From Armatimonadota bacterium (GTDB lineage: Bacteria; Armatimonadota; JAAZEB01): DNA of 64,000 bases. The translations under genes and the position numbers were made by a program. Below are positions 1 through 9,401 of this stretch, piece after piece. Every line of letters begins with the position of its first letter. Position 1 is the stretch's first letter. The stretch covers positions 1-64,000 of the forward strand of contig JAAZEM010000058.1 in NCBI GenBank assembly GCA_012512265.1, in the 5' to 3' direction. The notes beneath the pieces were generated by a model, which ran no database searches, was not told the DNA's origin, and saw nothing but the letters and a program-made list of their open reading frames with translations.

Positions 1-219
1 ACCATTACTTACGCCGATCCCGGGTGGAAGGTGCTGGCGCGAGATACCGCCGGCCAGCCTGCCATCCTCGAGGCGGCGATTGGCCAGGGCCGGATCCTGG
101 TGATCGAGCCGAGCCTGGACCGCATCGCCGCCGGGAAGGAGACGGTGCCGGAGGGCGTGCGCGTAGAGGATTGCCGCCGCTTCATCGAGAACCTGATCTT
201 GTGGGCCATTGGCGGTTGA
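1..219 (+). CDS. 3' end of an unknown gene (partial)
   Basis: The reading frame is open from base 1 and stops with TGA at 217-219, giving the last 72 residues of a protein that begins outside the window. The visible part contains '[14 protein letters not shown]' and ends '[10 protein letters not shown]'. A glycine-rich strand followed by a terminal 'ENLxLWA' helix is reminiscent of the C-terminal ends of glutamine-amidotransferase-like (ThuA/DUF4159-type) domains, but the fragment is too short to assign. About 190 bp of non-coding sequence separate it from the next gene on the same strand. I infer only that it is a real coding tail. Confidence 0.5.
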   Translation, partial: TITYADPGWKVLARDTAGQPAILEAAIGQGRILVIEPSLDRIAAGKETVPEGVRVEDCRRFIENLILWAIGG

Positions 220-407
220 TCCGTCAGAGCATAGCGTGCAAAGGCCAGCGAGTGCACGGCCCTGAACGGCGCTTATCGAGGTTGCGGCCAGCCCGATGGC
301 GCAGGGGAGGCGCCGCTTGGGATGCGCGCCGGACTGGGCTGACGCTCCGGTGCGCCTGCGATGCCGTAAACCGGGCTGCCACGGCGGTCGCGTTCAAGGA
401 GGAGCCA

Positions 408-1103
408 ATGAGACGCATGCGGAGTTGTGAGAGCGGTTTCACGCTGATTGAGCTGCTAGTGGTCATCGCGATTATCGCCATTCTGGCGGCGATTCTCTTC
501 CCCGTTTTCGCGAGGGCGCGGGAGAACGCGCGCAAGTCGAACTGCCAGAGCAACCTGAGGCAGATCGCGATGGGGCTGGTGCAGTACGTGCAGGACTATG
601 ACGAAAAGATGCCGCACTGCCGCTACACGCCGGATTCGAACCAGTTGCCGTCGCCCTTCACCAGCGCGATGGTCAACTACTCGTGGCCCCATCTGGTCGT
701 GCCCTATCTGAAGAACACGGGCGTGATGAAGTGCCCCAGCGATGAACGCGCGCGCCCCACCTACCAGGGCAGTACGACCAACATGGAGGTGTGGTCGTAC
801 GGGCGTAACTATGGCTACTTCAACGGCGACAAGAAGGGGGCCGCGGAGGCCCTGGCGATGTCGGAGATCCCGCTCCCCGCGGAGACGATTATGCTTGGTG
901 AGGGCGACAACTGCAACCGGATCGGCCCGCGGCAAGTGAACTGGCCGGGCAGCGGCACCATCTCTATCGACAAGCAGATCTCCGCGCAGCTCCTCGAGCC
1001 CCGGCATATGGATGGCATGAACTTCGCCTTCTTCGACGGGCACGTGAAGTGGTTCCGGCATGGGGGGACGCCAGCCCGTCTCTACTCCGTCGAGGAAGAC
1101 TGA
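408..1103 (+). CDS. Type IV pilin-like protein, H-X9-DG family (copy 1)
   Basis: This 231-aa protein has a type III (prepilin) signal. A short basic leader ends in glycine and is followed by [19 protein letters not shown], with the +5 glutamate; prepilin peptidase would cut before the Phe. [16 protein letters not shown] follows the hydrophobic helix. Near the C-terminus is [17 protein letters not shown], the H-X9-DG signature of the DUF1559-type prepilin-associated family common in Planctomycetes and Armatimonadota. The protein is probably a secreted or pseudopilus-anchored surface protein; its ligand is unknown. The start at 408 is set by a good ribosome site (AAGGAGGA, 396-403) and by the correct leader length. 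Two paralogues lie at 3268 and 42016. No pilus assembly genes are in the window. Confidence 0.9.
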   Translation: MRRMRSCESGFTLIELLVVIAIIAILAAILFPVFARARENARKSNCQSNLRQIAMGLVQYVQDYDEKMPHCRYTPDSNQLPSPFTSAMVNYSWPHLVVPYLKNTGVMKCPSDERARPTYQGSTTNMEVWSYGRNYGYFNGDKKGAAEALAMSEIPLPAETIMLGEGDNCNRIGPRQVNWPGSGTISIDKQISAQLLEPRHMDGMNFAFFDGHVKWFRHGGTPARLYSVEED

Positions 1104-1122
1104 GCGGCCTCAGGATTCAGCC

Positions 1123-1162
1123 GGAACGGCCCTGGCGCCCCAACGGTCGCTGGGGCCGTTCC
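1123..1162. terminator. Bidirectional hairpin between prepilin 1 and GNAT gene
   Basis: The arms GGAACGGCCC (1123-1132) and GGGCCGTTCC (1153-1162) form a 10-bp stem between the convergent genes ending at 1103 and 1183. There is no T-tract, so termination is inferred from position and stem strength. Confidence 0.5.
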
Positions 1163-1182
1163 CACTCACGGGGCCGGCGAGG

Positions 1183-1692
1183 TCAATCCCCGCCGGCGAG
1201 TTCCTTGGCCATGCGGAGCGTCTCTACCGCGTAGCCGAGCGATTCGTAGAGGGTTCGTGCGGGAGTGTTGTGCGCGGCCACGTTCAGAGCGATCCGCTCC
1301 AGGCCGCGCGCGCGGGCCCACTCCTCGGCGCAGTCCATCAACCGCTTGCCCAGCCCCTTGCCCCGGCACGTGGGCGAGACGTACACCTCCAGCACGTAGG
1401 CGCGCGCCTCTCCCGTGAAACCGTGGCGGTTCTCCTGCACCCAGATGAAGCCGGCGCGTTTCCCCTGCCGGTTGCGCGCCACGAGTGCCGCGAAGGAATC
1501 TCCAGCAGCCGACCGAAACGCCTCGACCTGCGCGCTCACCTGACGGCGTACGTCGCGCGGGCTCAGGTGCCGCCGCAGATCGGGCGTCAGACTCTCCCAT
1601 GCGGTGCGTTCGTAGCGGCGGAGCATCCAGGGCCAATCCTCCGGCGCGGCCGGCGCGACGGAGAACTCCGGCTTTTCACTCTCCGCAGCCAT
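1183..1692 (-). CDS. GNAT-family N-acetyltransferase
   Basis: A 169-aa protein of the Gcn5-related acetyltransferase family, which transfers acetyl from acetyl-CoA to an amine; the substrate cannot be told from sequence. The acetyl-CoA pyrophosphate loop is visible as 'VSPTCRGKGLGKRLM' (the R/Q-x-x-G-x-G/A pattern). It is preceded by the 'AYVLEVYV' strand and followed by 'ALNVAAHNTPARTLYESLGY', typical of motif B. The start at 1692 is chosen over earlier in-frame ATGs because GGAGG sits 8 nt upstream. It lies 40 bp downstream of serS on the same strand and may be co-transcribed with it. Confidence 0.85.
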   Translation of the reverse strand: MAAESEKPEFSVAPAAPEDWPWMLRRYERTAWESLTPDLRRHLSPRDVRRQVSAQVEAFRSAAGDSFAALVARNRQGKRAGFIWVQENRHGFTGEARAYVLEVYVSPTCRGKGLGKRLMDCAEEWARARGLERIALNVAAHNTPARTLYESLGYAVETLRMAKELAGGD

Positions 1693-1732
1693 CGCTGTTG
1701 CCTCCGTGGCGCCGCGCGCCTGCATTGCGGGC

Positions 1733-2986
1733 CTATGCCCCCGGACCCGCGATAACCTCCACTCCCATGTAAGGAACCAACACCTCCGGCACGCGAATGC
1801 TGCCATCCTCCTGCTGATAATTTTCCATAATGGCTAGAATCGCCCGGCTGGTGGCAACGGCGGTGCCGTTGAGGGTGTGGACGAACTCGACCTTGCCGGT
1901 CTCGTTGCGCCGGAAGCGAATGTTGAGGCGACGCGCCTGATAGTCAGTGGTGTTGGATGTGGAAGTGACCTCGCCGTACTTGCCGCGGCCAGGGAGCCAC
2001 GCCTCCAGATCATACTTCCGATAGGCGGGCGCGCCCAAATCTCCCGCGGCGGTGTCGATGACTCGGAAGGGGAGACCCAGGCCCTTGAAGATCTTCACCT
2101 CGATGTCGCGCAGGCGCTCATGCCAGGCATCGGAATCCTCCGGGCGGCAGAAGACGAACATCTCCACCTTGCTGAATTGGTGGACGCGATAGAGGCCGCG
2201 GCTCTCGCGACCGTAGGAGCCGGCCTCGGTGCGGAAGCAATGCGAGAGCCCGGCGTAGGCCTTTGGCAGGGCATCCTCAGCCAGGATCTCGTTCATGTGG
2301 TAGCCGCCCAGGGTGATCTCCGCCGTGGCGATCAGCGAGAGGTCACTCTCCTCGATGTTGTAAATCTGCTTCTCCTGACCCCTGGGGTTGAAGCCAATGC
2401 CCTTGAGGACCTCCTGCCGGGCGAGATCCGGCGTCACCATCGGAAGGAAGCCCTCCTGCAGCACCTGATGGAAGGCATACTGCTGAAGCGCCAGGTCGAG
2501 CGCCACCAACCCGCCCTTGAGATAGTAAAAGCCAGATCCGGCTACCTCCGCGGCATGGCGAAAGTCGATGAGGTCGGCCGCTTCGCCCAGCTCCACGTGG
2601 TCCTTGGGGACGAAGGGGAATTGGGTCGGCTCGCCCACCACCTGGAGGATGCGGAAGTCCTCCTCGCCGCCTTCTGGCACGTCCGGGTGCGTCAGATTGG
2701 GGATCTGCTCCAACAGATCGCGCCACTCGGCCTCAATCGCCTGGAGGTCGGCTTCCGCCCGAGCGATCTGGTCGCCGAGAGCACGCAACCGCTCGCGCTG
2801 CTCTTCGGTCGGCTTCCCTTTAGAGCCAGCCTTCCGTTCCGCCCGCAGCGCCTCCACCTTCTGCAACGTCTGCGTGCGGCGCTGGTCGAGCTGCAGCCAC
2901 GCATCCAGGTTCAACGTCACGCGACGCCTCTCCAGGTTGCGCCGCACCTCTTCGGTATTCTCCCGTATCCATCTCGGATCCAACAT
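1733..2986 (-). CDS. serS: Seryl-tRNA synthetase
   Basis: At 417 aa this has the normal length of a bacterial class II SerRS, which charges tRNA-Ser and tRNA-Sec with serine. The N-terminal 100 residues form the expected helical, charged coiled-coil arm (LDPRWIRENTEEVRRNL start). The catalytic core shows motif 2 (FRTEAGSYGRESRG, then YRVHQF) and motif 3 (GTAVATSRAILAIMENYQQ) near residue 385. GGAGG lies 12 nt before the ATG. The GNAT gene follows closely on the same strand. No T-box leader is recognisable upstream. Confidence 0.97.
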   Translation of the reverse strand: MLDPRWIRENTEEVRRNLERRRVTLNLDAWLQLDQRRTQTLQKVEALRAERKAGSKGKPTEEQRERLRALGDQIARAEADLQAIEAEWRDLLEQIPNLTHPDVPEGGEEDFRILQVVGEPTQFPFVPKDHVELGEAADLIDFRHAAEVAGSGFYYLKGGLVALDLALQQYAFHQVLQEGFLPMVTPDLARQEVLKGIGFNPRGQEKQIYNIEESDLSLIATAEITLGGYHMNEILAEDALPKAYAGLSHCFRTEAGSYGRESRGLYRVHQFSKVEMFVFCRPEDSDAWHERLRDIEVKIFKGLGLPFRVIDTAAGDLGAPAYRKYDLEAWLPGRGKYGEVTSTSNTTDYQARRLNIRFRRNETGKVEFVHTLNGTAVATSRAILAIMENYQQEDGSIRVPEVLVPYMGVEVIAGPGA

Positions 2987-3267
2987 GCTTTGCTATCCTC
3001 CAAGCGCGGCTCCTGGAAGTTGGCGGGAAAGCCGCGCACCAACGCGAACTCATATGGCCGACCGGTGGATGTGCGGACGGCCCGTGTAGAAGAGACTTCT
3101 CTGCAGCGCCCGCATACTCCTCGCTACAGGAAGGCGATGAGCACGCACATGAAGGAAGCCTCCCCTGAAGCGCGAACTCTCTCTGTGAGGTCTTCCGCAA
3201 AGGAACGAACCGGGTTTCAGGCGTCCGGGCCTGCCGGTGTTCCATGGGGAGAGGAGAAATCTTCGGA

Positions 3268-3930
3268 GTGAACAGAAAGCAGTACGGTTTTACGCTCATT
3301 GAGTTGCTGGTCGTCATAGCGATAATCGCTATACTTGCGGCAATTCTGTTTCCCGTGTTCGCGCGTGCGCGAGAGAACGCGCGCAAGGCAAACTGCCTGT
3401 CCAACATGAAACAGCTGGGACTGGCGGTGATGCAGTACGCGCAGGACTACGACGAAGTGCTCCCGCCGACCTACAACGGTGGCAGCACGACCTACACGTT
3501 GCCCAACGGGAATCAGCATACGGGCGCGGTGTTGTGGCCTACGCTGCTCTATCCTTACGTGAAGAACACAGGGGTATACGTCTGCCCCAGTGATCCCAAA
3601 AAGTGGACGGGCACCTACACGGGCGAGATGTCCTACGGGATGAACACCTTTCAAGAGGAAGAGGCGCTGGCAACGATCACCAACCCGTCCGAGACGATGT
3701 TCCTGGCAGAGGCGGGTGGCGGCGACTCCTACGTCCTGGATGGCGATCCCGGTGGTACCAATGAAGAGATGCTCGGCTCCGCGGCCTATCCCATGGTTCC
3801 GCGGCACGGCGACGGCCTGACGAGCCTCTTCTGCGATGGCCATGCCAAGTGGATGCCGGCCAAAAGCGTCCCGCCGTACAGCCTAAACAGCCGCTACTGG
3901 AACGGCGCCTACACCGGGACCAATCCGTAG
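3268..3930 (+). CDS. Type IV pilin-like protein, H-X9-DG family (copy 2)
   Basis: A 220-aa paralogue of the protein at 408. It has a prepilin leader (NRKQYG before [19 protein letters not shown]), [16 protein letters not shown], and the C-terminal [17 protein letters not shown] (H-X9-DG). I prefer the GTG at 3268, because it leaves the short basic leader typical of prepilins and has an AGAGGAG-type site upstream. An ATG at 3244 in the same frame would add eight residues but lacks a ribosome site. The N-terminal 60 residues are nearly identical to copy 1 while the remainder diverges, as expected when only the secretion signal is under common constraint. The ligand or role of the globular domain is unknown. 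Confidence 0.88.
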   Translation: MNRKQYGFTLIELLVVIAIIAILAAILFPVFARARENARKANCLSNMKQLGLAVMQYAQDYDEVLPPTYNGGSTTYTLPNGNQHTGAVLWPTLLYPYVKNTGVYVCPSDPKKWTGTYTGEMSYGMNTFQEEEALATITNPSETMFLAEAGGGDSYVLDGDPGGTNEEMLGSAAYPMVPRHGDGLTSLFCDGHAKWMPAKSVPPYSLNSRYWNGAYTGTNP

Positions 3931-3950
3931 CTCCTGGACACTTTCGGTGA

Positions 3951-3984
3951 GGGGCCCGCGCGCCGCCGCGATGGCGCGGGCCCC
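3951..3984. terminator. GC-rich hairpin between prepilin 2 and GH2 gene
   Basis: GGGGCCCGCGC (3951-3961) pairs with GCGCGGGCCCC (3974-3984), an 11-bp perfect stem placed between two convergent genes. TTGGTGTTT follows on the + strand. It probably serves both genes. Confidence 0.65.
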
Positions 3985-3999
3985 TTGGTGTTTATCGTC

Positions 4000-5760
4000 T
4001 CACTTCTCGATCGCGGCCTTGCGCGTCTGTGCCCGGCGGATCCGCTCGAGATCGAACTTCGGGCGCCGGTCGAAGGTGTAGATCCCGTTTTGCTCCTGAT
4101 AGACGTCGGTGAGCTGGGTATAGCAGTAGCCAAACATCAGCGGGTTGTCGAGGAGCACGGCGCAGAGCCCTTCGAAGCGCTCATAGAACTCCTCCAGGCT
4201 CTTCGGGCGCTCGCCATATCCCCACGAATCCTCGCCCGGCCTCGCTTCGGGGTTCCACCAGATCCCCCCAAATTCGCTCACGAAGTAGGGCTGCCCCCGG
4301 TAGGGGATCGACCAGGGTCGGTCGCTGGGGCCATTCTGGAACGGCTTCCCCTCGGCCAGGCCGGCTTGGCGCTGGCGCAGCTTCTCCGGGTCCTGTTCGT
4401 AGTCGTGGCTGTCATAGATATCGGATTCCGGCACGCGGTGCGAGTAGCCGGAGGCATCGAGGACCGGGCGCGTGGTGTCCATCGCCTTGGTGGCGAGGAA
4501 CATGCCGCGAGTGAGGTCGCTCAGCCCGGAGATCGCGTCGCCGATGGGCTGGCCTGTCTCGTTCAAGGGGCACCACCCGATGATCGACGGATGCGAGTAG
4601 TCGCGCTCCAGGACTTCGAGCCACTGCGTGATGTAGGTCGCCTCCGGGCGGTCGCGGTCGATGCCCCAATCGCCGAACTCGCCCCAGACCAGGTAGCCCA
4701 GTCGGTCGGCGTGATAGAGGAAGCGCTCCTCGAACACCTTCTGATGGAGGCGGGCGCCATTGAAGCCGGCCGCCATGCTCAGCTCGATGTCACGGCGCAA
4801 AGCCTCGTCGGTTGGCGCGGTGAGGATGCCGTCGGGATAGTAGCCCTGATCCAGCACCAGGCGCTGGAAGATCACCTCGCCGTTGATCTTCACCGCCTTG
4901 CCGTCGATGCTCACGCTGCGGAGGCCGGCATAGCTGGACGCCGAATCGATCACCTCCCCGTTGGAATCGAGGAGCTCGATCTCGATGTCGTAGAGGAACG
5001 GGTCGGAAGGCGACCAGAGGCGGCGGTGCTCGGCGGGGATCGCCAGGTCGAGGCGCGGGGCGAGGTCGAGGTCGGCGGCGCACTCGGCGGTGCAGACGAC
5101 CTGGCCATTCGCCTTGAGCGCGGCGCGCAGGCGGAGGCCGGGGCGGTTGGCGGAGATCGGCTGCTCCAAGCGGATCATGCTCCCTGCCACGTCCGGCGTC
5201 AGCCGGGGCCGGCGCAGGGCGCACTCCGGGACCGGCTCCATCCAGACGGTCTGCCAGATGCCCGTCGTGCGCGTGTAGTGGCAGCCGAAGTTTTCGTAAC
5301 GGGGAGACTGCTTGCCTCGGGGCTGGGGGGCGCGGGCGGAGTCGCGAGCGCGCAAGACGATGACGGCCGTCTCTCCAGGCTCGGCGACGCCGCTCAGGTC
5401 GCACGTGAACGGGGTGAACCCGCCCCGGTGCCGGCCGACCTCGACGCCGTTGACCCACACGGTGGCATCGTAATCAACCGCCTGGAAGTGGAGGAGTACC
5501 TTCCGGCCTTTCCACGCCCCGGGAATCTCGACCGCGCGGCGGTACCAGACGGCGTTGAGGAAGTCGGTGTTCCCGATTCCAGACAGCGTCGATTCGGGGC
5601 AGAACGGCACGAGGATGCGCCCGGCAAGAGGGCGCTCGCGCAAACCGCGCTCCAGGCCGGAGTCGCCGGCATCCACCTCAAACTCCCACTCGCCATTGAG
5701 GCACAGCCAGTCGCTGCGCACGAACTGCGGTCGCGGATACTCCGCCCTTGGCAGATCCAT
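4000..5760 (-). CDS. Glycoside hydrolase family 2 (beta-galactosidase/glucuronidase-like)
   Basis: A 586-aa GH2-type retaining beta-glycosidase. Order of domains: an N-terminal jelly-roll sugar-binding domain (about residues 1-190, with 'VWYRRAVEIP' and 'ATVWVNGVEVG RHRGG' hallmarks), an immunoglobulin-like domain (about 190-290), and a TIM barrel from about 290. The acid/base glutamate is E401 in 'CPLNETG' and the nucleophile is E496 in 'FVSEFGG'; the spacing is GUS-like. No signal peptide is seen, so it is probably cytoplasmic and acts on imported oligosaccharides; the exact sugar cannot be told. GAGAGGGG precedes the ATG at 5760, and an R1 repeat begins 68 bp upstream. Confidence 0.92.
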   Translation of the reverse strand: MDLPRAEYPRPQFVRSDWLCLNGEWEFEVDAGDSGLERGLRERPLAGRILVPFCPESTLSGIGNTDFLNAVWYRRAVEIPGAWKGRKVLLHFQAVDYDATVWVNGVEVGRHRGGFTPFTCDLSGVAEPGETAVIVLRARDSARAPQPRGKQSPRYENFGCHYTRTTGIWQTVWMEPVPECALRRPRLTPDVAGSMIRLEQPISANRPGLRLRAALKANGQVVCTAECAADLDLAPRLDLAIPAEHRRLWSPSDPFLYDIEIELLDSNGEVIDSASSYAGLRSVSIDGKAVKINGEVIFQRLVLDQGYYPDGILTAPTDEALRRDIELSMAAGFNGARLHQKVFEERFLYHADRLGYLVWGEFGDWGIDRDRPEATYITQWLEVLERDYSHPSIIGWCPLNETGQPIGDAISGLSDLTRGMFLATKAMDTTRPVLDASGYSHRVPESDIYDSHDYEQDPEKLRQRQAGLAEGKPFQNGPSDRPWSIPYRGQPYFVSEFGGIWWNPEARPGEDSWGYGERPKSLEEFYERFEGLCAVLLDNPLMFGYCYTQLTDVYQEQNGIYTFDRRPKFDLERIRRAQTRKAAIEK

Positions 5761-6298
5761 AACCGAACCCCTCTCTTGCGTATCCCCAGGAAGAGCTCTT
5801 CCTGGCTCAACGAGGCCGCCACTCCCCTGGGATTCCGAAATAAGGAGAGGACCGCCCTCATGCGCGGAGCTCGAAGCTCCGCGCTGCTTTCCGGCAAAGC
5901 CCCTTGGGGCTTCTCCTCCCAGCCACCGCCGTCTTGAGGCTTCTGGGAGTATCCCCAACCCAGCCCGGCAGGGCTTCGCTCGCAAGCAGCGCGGTGATTT
6001 ATCGCCGCGCGCCGGATTGCGCCCTGCCACCGAGGCTTCGGATTCCTTAGTGTCGGAATCTCAGGCCATTCCCTCTCGTGGCAGCCTCTCGGCGTTCTTC
6101 GCGACGAGGCACGGCCCTCTTCCAGCCGGCCTCCAGGCGCCAGGGGGGCGCCCTGCGTCTCCAGTTCGGTAGCCCGGGGGGAACTCTCCTGCCGTGGGCC
6201 GAATCTTCACGCGTGTGTGCCCGACTGTTCATGACCAGATCGCGGAGCAGCCGCCGAATGCCAGGCCCCGCCAAGGCGGGCACGCCGTCGGAGGTTTC
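5761..6298. other. Intergenic region holding repeat R1 copy A
   Basis: This 538-bp gap lies between the divergent GH2 gene and the ACT-domain gene. It contains the 236-bp R1 element (5828-6063). The remaining 235 bp (6064-6298) hold no convincing gene, promoter or repeat; only the GGAGG site before the ACT gene is recognisable. Confidence 0.6.
5828..6063 (-). repeat. Dispersed repeat R1, copy A (MITE-like, 236 bp)
   Basis: One of three copies, the others at 34865 and 50899. The ends are inverted repeats: TGGGATTCCGAAATAAGGA at 5828-5846 and the complement of TGAGATTCCGACACTAAGGA at 6044-6063. The interior matches the other copies at nearly every position and contains several short hairpins, including GCGGAGCT-TCG-AGCTCCGC. 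No open frame is conserved among the copies. Length, terminal inverted repeats and lack of coding capacity fit a non-autonomous transposable element; no flanking target duplication is evident. Confidence 0.8.
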
Positions 6299-6871
6299 AT
6301 GCCTGATTATATCGTCTCGGTGATGGCGCGCGACCGGGCGGGGATTGTCGCCGGGGTCTCCTCGGCGCTTTACGACCTGGGCGCGAACATCACCCACCTG
6401 AACCAGACCGTCGTGCGCGGTTACTTCACAATCATCCTTTCTGCGTCGCTGCCGGAAGGCGTGGAGATCGAGACCGTGCGCCGCCGCGTCGAGAGCGCGG
6501 GCAGCCCGGGAGAGCTGCAGGCCGTCGTGGCACCCTATGCGCCGGTGCCGCCCGCGGTGGCCGGCGGGGGCGAGGCGTTCATCCTGGCCGTCCTGGGGCG
6601 CGACCGCCCGGGGATCATCGCACGCGTCACCGGCTACCTGGCGGAGCAGGGGATCAACATCGAGGAGTTCACGGCCAACGTCGTCGAGGGCAACTTGGTG
6701 CTCATCCTGAGCGTTCGCGTGCCCGCCTCGCTCGACATCGCCGGGGTGCAGAGCGCCATCGAGGCGGTGGGGCAGGAGTTTGGGATTACGGCCAGCCTGC
6801 AACATGAAAACGTCTTTCGCGCGACGAGCGAAGTGCATGCCGTCGCGCGGCTGCGCTCCGCCCGGCGGTAA
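6299..6871 (+). CDS. Double-ACT-domain regulatory protein
   Basis: A 190-aa protein made of two ACT domains. The first is at about residues 1-80 ('VSVMARDRAGIVAGVSSAL' then 'ANITHLNQTVV'), the second at about 95-175 ('LGRDRPGIIARVTGYLAEQG' then 'INIEEFTANVV'). ACT pairs bind amino acids and tune enzymes or regulators, as in GcvR and the single-ACT UPF0237 proteins. The next gene, 45 bp away, is DUF711/UPF0210, and the ACT (UPF0237) - UPF0210 pairing is a known conserved neighbourhood in other bacteria, so the two probably act together. Unlike UPF0237, this copy is a tandem duplication. GGAGG sits just before the ATG. Confidence 0.88.
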   Translation: MPDYIVSVMARDRAGIVAGVSSALYDLGANITHLNQTVVRGYFTIILSASLPEGVEIETVRRRVESAGSPGELQAVVAPYAPVPPAVAGGGEAFILAVLGRDRPGIIARVTGYLAEQGINIEEFTANVVEGNLVLILSVRVPASLDIAGVQSAIEAVGQEFGITASLQHENVFRATSEVHAVARLRSARR

Positions 6872-6916
6872 AGGGCCAGGGGCCCGCTGCCCTCAACCAT
6901 GCTCTAAGGGAAAGAG

Positions 6917-8287
6917 ATGCTCTCATCCGAGGATATCCTGACGACTGTTTCCATGCTCCAGAACGAGCACCTCGACGTGCGTGCCGTCACCCTGGGGATC
7001 GATCTCTTCTCGTGCGCCGACCGAGACCCGGAGACGCTCTGCCGCCTGGCGCGGGAGAAGATCCTGCGCCACGCCGGGGGCATCCAGGAGGCGTGCCAGC
7101 GCGCCGTGGAGCGCTATGGCATCCCGATCGTCAACCGGCGCATCGCGCTCAGTCCGGTGGCGCCACTTGTGGCGGAGCATGAGCCAGAAACGCTGCTGCG
7201 ATTCGCGCGCATGCTCGACGCGGTTGCCGAGGAAGCAGGCGTCGATTTCATCGGTGGCTGGACGGCCCACGTGCAAAAGGGGATGACGCTCGCCAGCCGG
7301 GCGCTGATCGATTCCCTTCCCGACGTCCTCTCGGAGACGACCCACCTCTGCGCGTCGGTGAACGCTGCCTCGTCGCACGCCGGGATCAATATGGATGCCC
7401 TCTTACTCCTGGGGCGCAAGATCCGCGAGATGGCCGAGCGCACCGCCGACCGCGACGGCTTTGCCTGCTGCAAGCTGGTCATCTTTGCCAACCAGCCGGA
7501 GGACAACCCCTTCATGGCGGGTGCCTACAAGGGCCTGGGCGAGCCGGAGTGCGTGGTGAACATCGGTGTCAGCGGCCCGGGCGTGGTGAAGCGCGCCATC
7601 GAGCGCCTGCGCCAGTCGGGCGAGCCGCTCACCCTGGGGGATATCGCCGAGGAGATCAAGCTGACCGCATTTCGGGTGACCCGCGTGGGTGAGCTAATCG
7701 GGCGCGAGGTGGCCGCCTCCCTGGGCGCCGAGTTTGGGATCGTGGACCTCTCGCTGGCGCCGACGCCCTCGGTGGGCGACAGCGTGGGCGAGATCCTCGA
7801 GGCGATGGGTGTGCGCCACGTTGGCGGCCCGGGCTCGACCGCGGCGCTGGCGCTCCTCAACGATGCTGTGAAGAAGGGAGGCGCCTTCGCCTCGTCGTCG
7901 GTGGGCGGTCTCTCCGGGGCGTTCATCCCGGTGGCGGAGGATGCTGCTCTGGCGGCCGCCGCGGAGGCCGGCCACCTGCGCGTGGAGAAGCTGGAGGCGA
8001 TGACCGCCGTCTGCTCCGTGGGCCTCGATATGGTGGTGCTCCCCGGCGACACCACGGCGGAGACCCTCGCTGCGCTGGCCGCCGACGAGCTGGCGATCGG
8101 CGTCGTCAACCGGAAGACAACGGCGGTGCGCCTGGTGCCGGTGCCGGGCAAGCGCGCGGGCGACCGCGCCGTCTTTGGCGGGCTGTTCGGCGAGAGCCCG
8201 ATCCTCCCGATCCCGACGGGCGCCTCCGATGACTTCGTTCGCCTGGGCGGGCGGATTCCCGCGCCCCTGGTCAGCCTCAACAACTGA
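6917..8287 (+). CDS. DUF711 / UPF0210 family protein
   Basis: This 456-aa protein matches the UPF0210 (DUF711) family over its full usual length. Recognisable stretches include 'LDVRAVTLGIDLFSCAD' near the N-terminus, 'IPIVNRRIALSPVA', and the glycine-rich 'HVGGPGSTAALALLNDAVKKG'. The family is widespread and structurally related to glycyl-radical-type alpha/beta barrels, but its biochemical role is unproven; association with the ACT protein suggests amino-acid-dependent control. AGGGA lies upstream of the ATG. It ends only 10 bp from the convergent cysA stop, with no room for a separate terminator. Confidence 0.9.
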   Translation: MLSSEDILTTVSMLQNEHLDVRAVTLGIDLFSCADRDPETLCRLAREKILRHAGGIQEACQRAVERYGIPIVNRRIALSPVAPLVAEHEPETLLRFARMLDAVAEEAGVDFIGGWTAHVQKGMTLASRALIDSLPDVLSETTHLCASVNAASSHAGINMDALLLLGRKIREMAERTADRDGFACCKLVIFANQPEDNPFMAGAYKGLGEPECVVNIGVSGPGVVKRAIERLRQSGEPLTLGDIAEEIKLTAFRVTRVGELIGREVAASLGAEFGIVDLSLAPTPSVGDSVGEILEAMGVRHVGGPGSTAALALLNDAVKKGGAFASSSVGGLSGAFIPVAEDAALAAAAEAGHLRVEKLEAMTAVCSVGLDMVVLPGDTTAETLAALAADELAIGVVNRKTTAVRLVPVPGKRAGDRAVFGGLFGESPILPIPTGASDDFVRLGGRIPAPLVSLNN

Positions 8288-8297
8288 CCCGCTCGCT

Positions 8298-9401
8298 TCA
8301 GATGTAGTACATCTCGGCTGGGGCGTTGTGCTCCTCGTCGGGCGGCTGGAGAAGTAGCGCGCCTGGTTCCTTGGGACGCACGCAGACGACCATCTCCGGC
8401 GCGAGCGCGAGCTCGTGGTAGCGCTCGCGGGGAAGCTCCACGTGCACCGGATCGCCCCACTCCGCGACGAGATCGAGCTTTACCAGGGGGCCCGCGGCGT
8501 TCACGTGGCGCACGCGCGCCCGGAAATGGCCCTCGCCATTCGCCTCGCGCGAGACGTCCAACAGGTGCGGGCGGGTGAGGGCGATGGCGGTGCCCTCTTC
8601 CCTCGCCAGGCCGTTCGGAAGCGGGAGCGCGAGCGTTCCCAGGTGGGCGTATCTGCCGCGCACGCGGAGGCGCAGCCGGTTCACGCTGCCCAGAAACTGG
8701 TAGACAAAGGGTGTGGCCGGCTTGTGATAGACCTCTTCGGGCGTGCCCACCTGCTCGACGCGCCCGGCGTTCATCACCACCACCTGATCCGCTACCTCGA
8801 GCGCCTCCTCCTGGTCGTGGGTGACGAAGACGCTCGTGATCTTCAGCTCTTCATGGAGCCGGCGCAGCCACGCGCGCAGGTCGCGGCGAACGCGGGCATC
8901 CAGGGCGCCAAACGGCTCGTCGAGGAGGAGCACCTTGGGGCGCACGGCGAGCGCGCGGGCGAGGGCCACGCGCTGGCGCTGTCCGCCCGAAAGCTGCGAG
9001 GGCATCCGGCTGGCGTAGTCTTCCAGCTCCACCAGGCGCAACAGCTCCTTCACGCGCCCGCGGATCTCCTCCTCCGAAGGCCGGGAGCGCCGTGGCTGCA
9101 CGCGCAGGCCAAACGCCACGTTCTCGAACACCGTCATGTGTCGGAAGAGGGCGTAGTGCTGGAAGACGAAGCCGACCTGGCGGTCGCGCGCGCTGAGCGG
9201 CGTGGCATCCACGCCGTGAAGGAAGAGCTGGCCCTCGTCGGGCATCTCCAAGCCCGCGATGATGCGGAGGATGGTCGTCTTCCCCGAGCCGGACGGGCCG
9301 AGTACCGCCGCGAGCTGGCCCGTGGGAATCGTCAGCGAGACCTCGTTCAGCGCGGTGAACGATCCAAAACGCTTTGTCAGGCGATCAATCTGGATGCTCA
9401 T
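8298..9401 (-). CDS. cysA: Sulfate/thiosulfate ABC importer ATP-binding protein
   Basis: A 367-aa ATPase of the CysA type that powers sulfate uptake at the cytoplasmic face of the membrane. It shows Walker A 'GPSGSGKTT', the Q-loop 'FVFQHYALF', the signature 'LSGGQRQR', Walker B '[12 protein letters not shown]' and the H-loop '[10 protein letters not shown]'. The C-terminal 120 residues form a TOBE-like regulatory domain. Its ATG overlaps the cysW stop codon (ATGA), so the two are translationally coupled. It is the last gene of sbp-cysT-cysW-cysA on the minus strand. Confidence 0.95.
   Translation of the reverse strand: MSIQIDRLTKRFGSFTALNEVSLTIPTGQLAAVLGPSGSGKTTILRIIAGLEMPDEGQLFLHGVDATPLSARDRQVGFVFQHYALFRHMTVFENVAFGLRVQPRRSRPSEEEIRGRVKELLRLVELEDYASRMPSQLSGGQRQRVALARALAVRPKVLLLDEPFGALDARVRRDLRAWLRRLHEELKITSVFVTHDQEEALEVADQVVVMNAGRVEQVGTPEEVYHKPATPFVYQFLGSVNRLRLRVRGRYAHLGTLALPLPNGLAREEGTAIALTRPHLLDVSREANGEGHFRARVRHVNAAGPLVKLDLVAEWGDPVHVELPRERYHELALAPEMVVCVRPKEPGALLLQPPDEEHNAPAEMYYI

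Noticed and set aside
3985-5937. A 650-codon plus-strand frame opposite the GH2 gene
   Set aside because: The opposite strand encodes a complete GH2 with catalytic residues; the plus-strand translation shows no recognisable fold.
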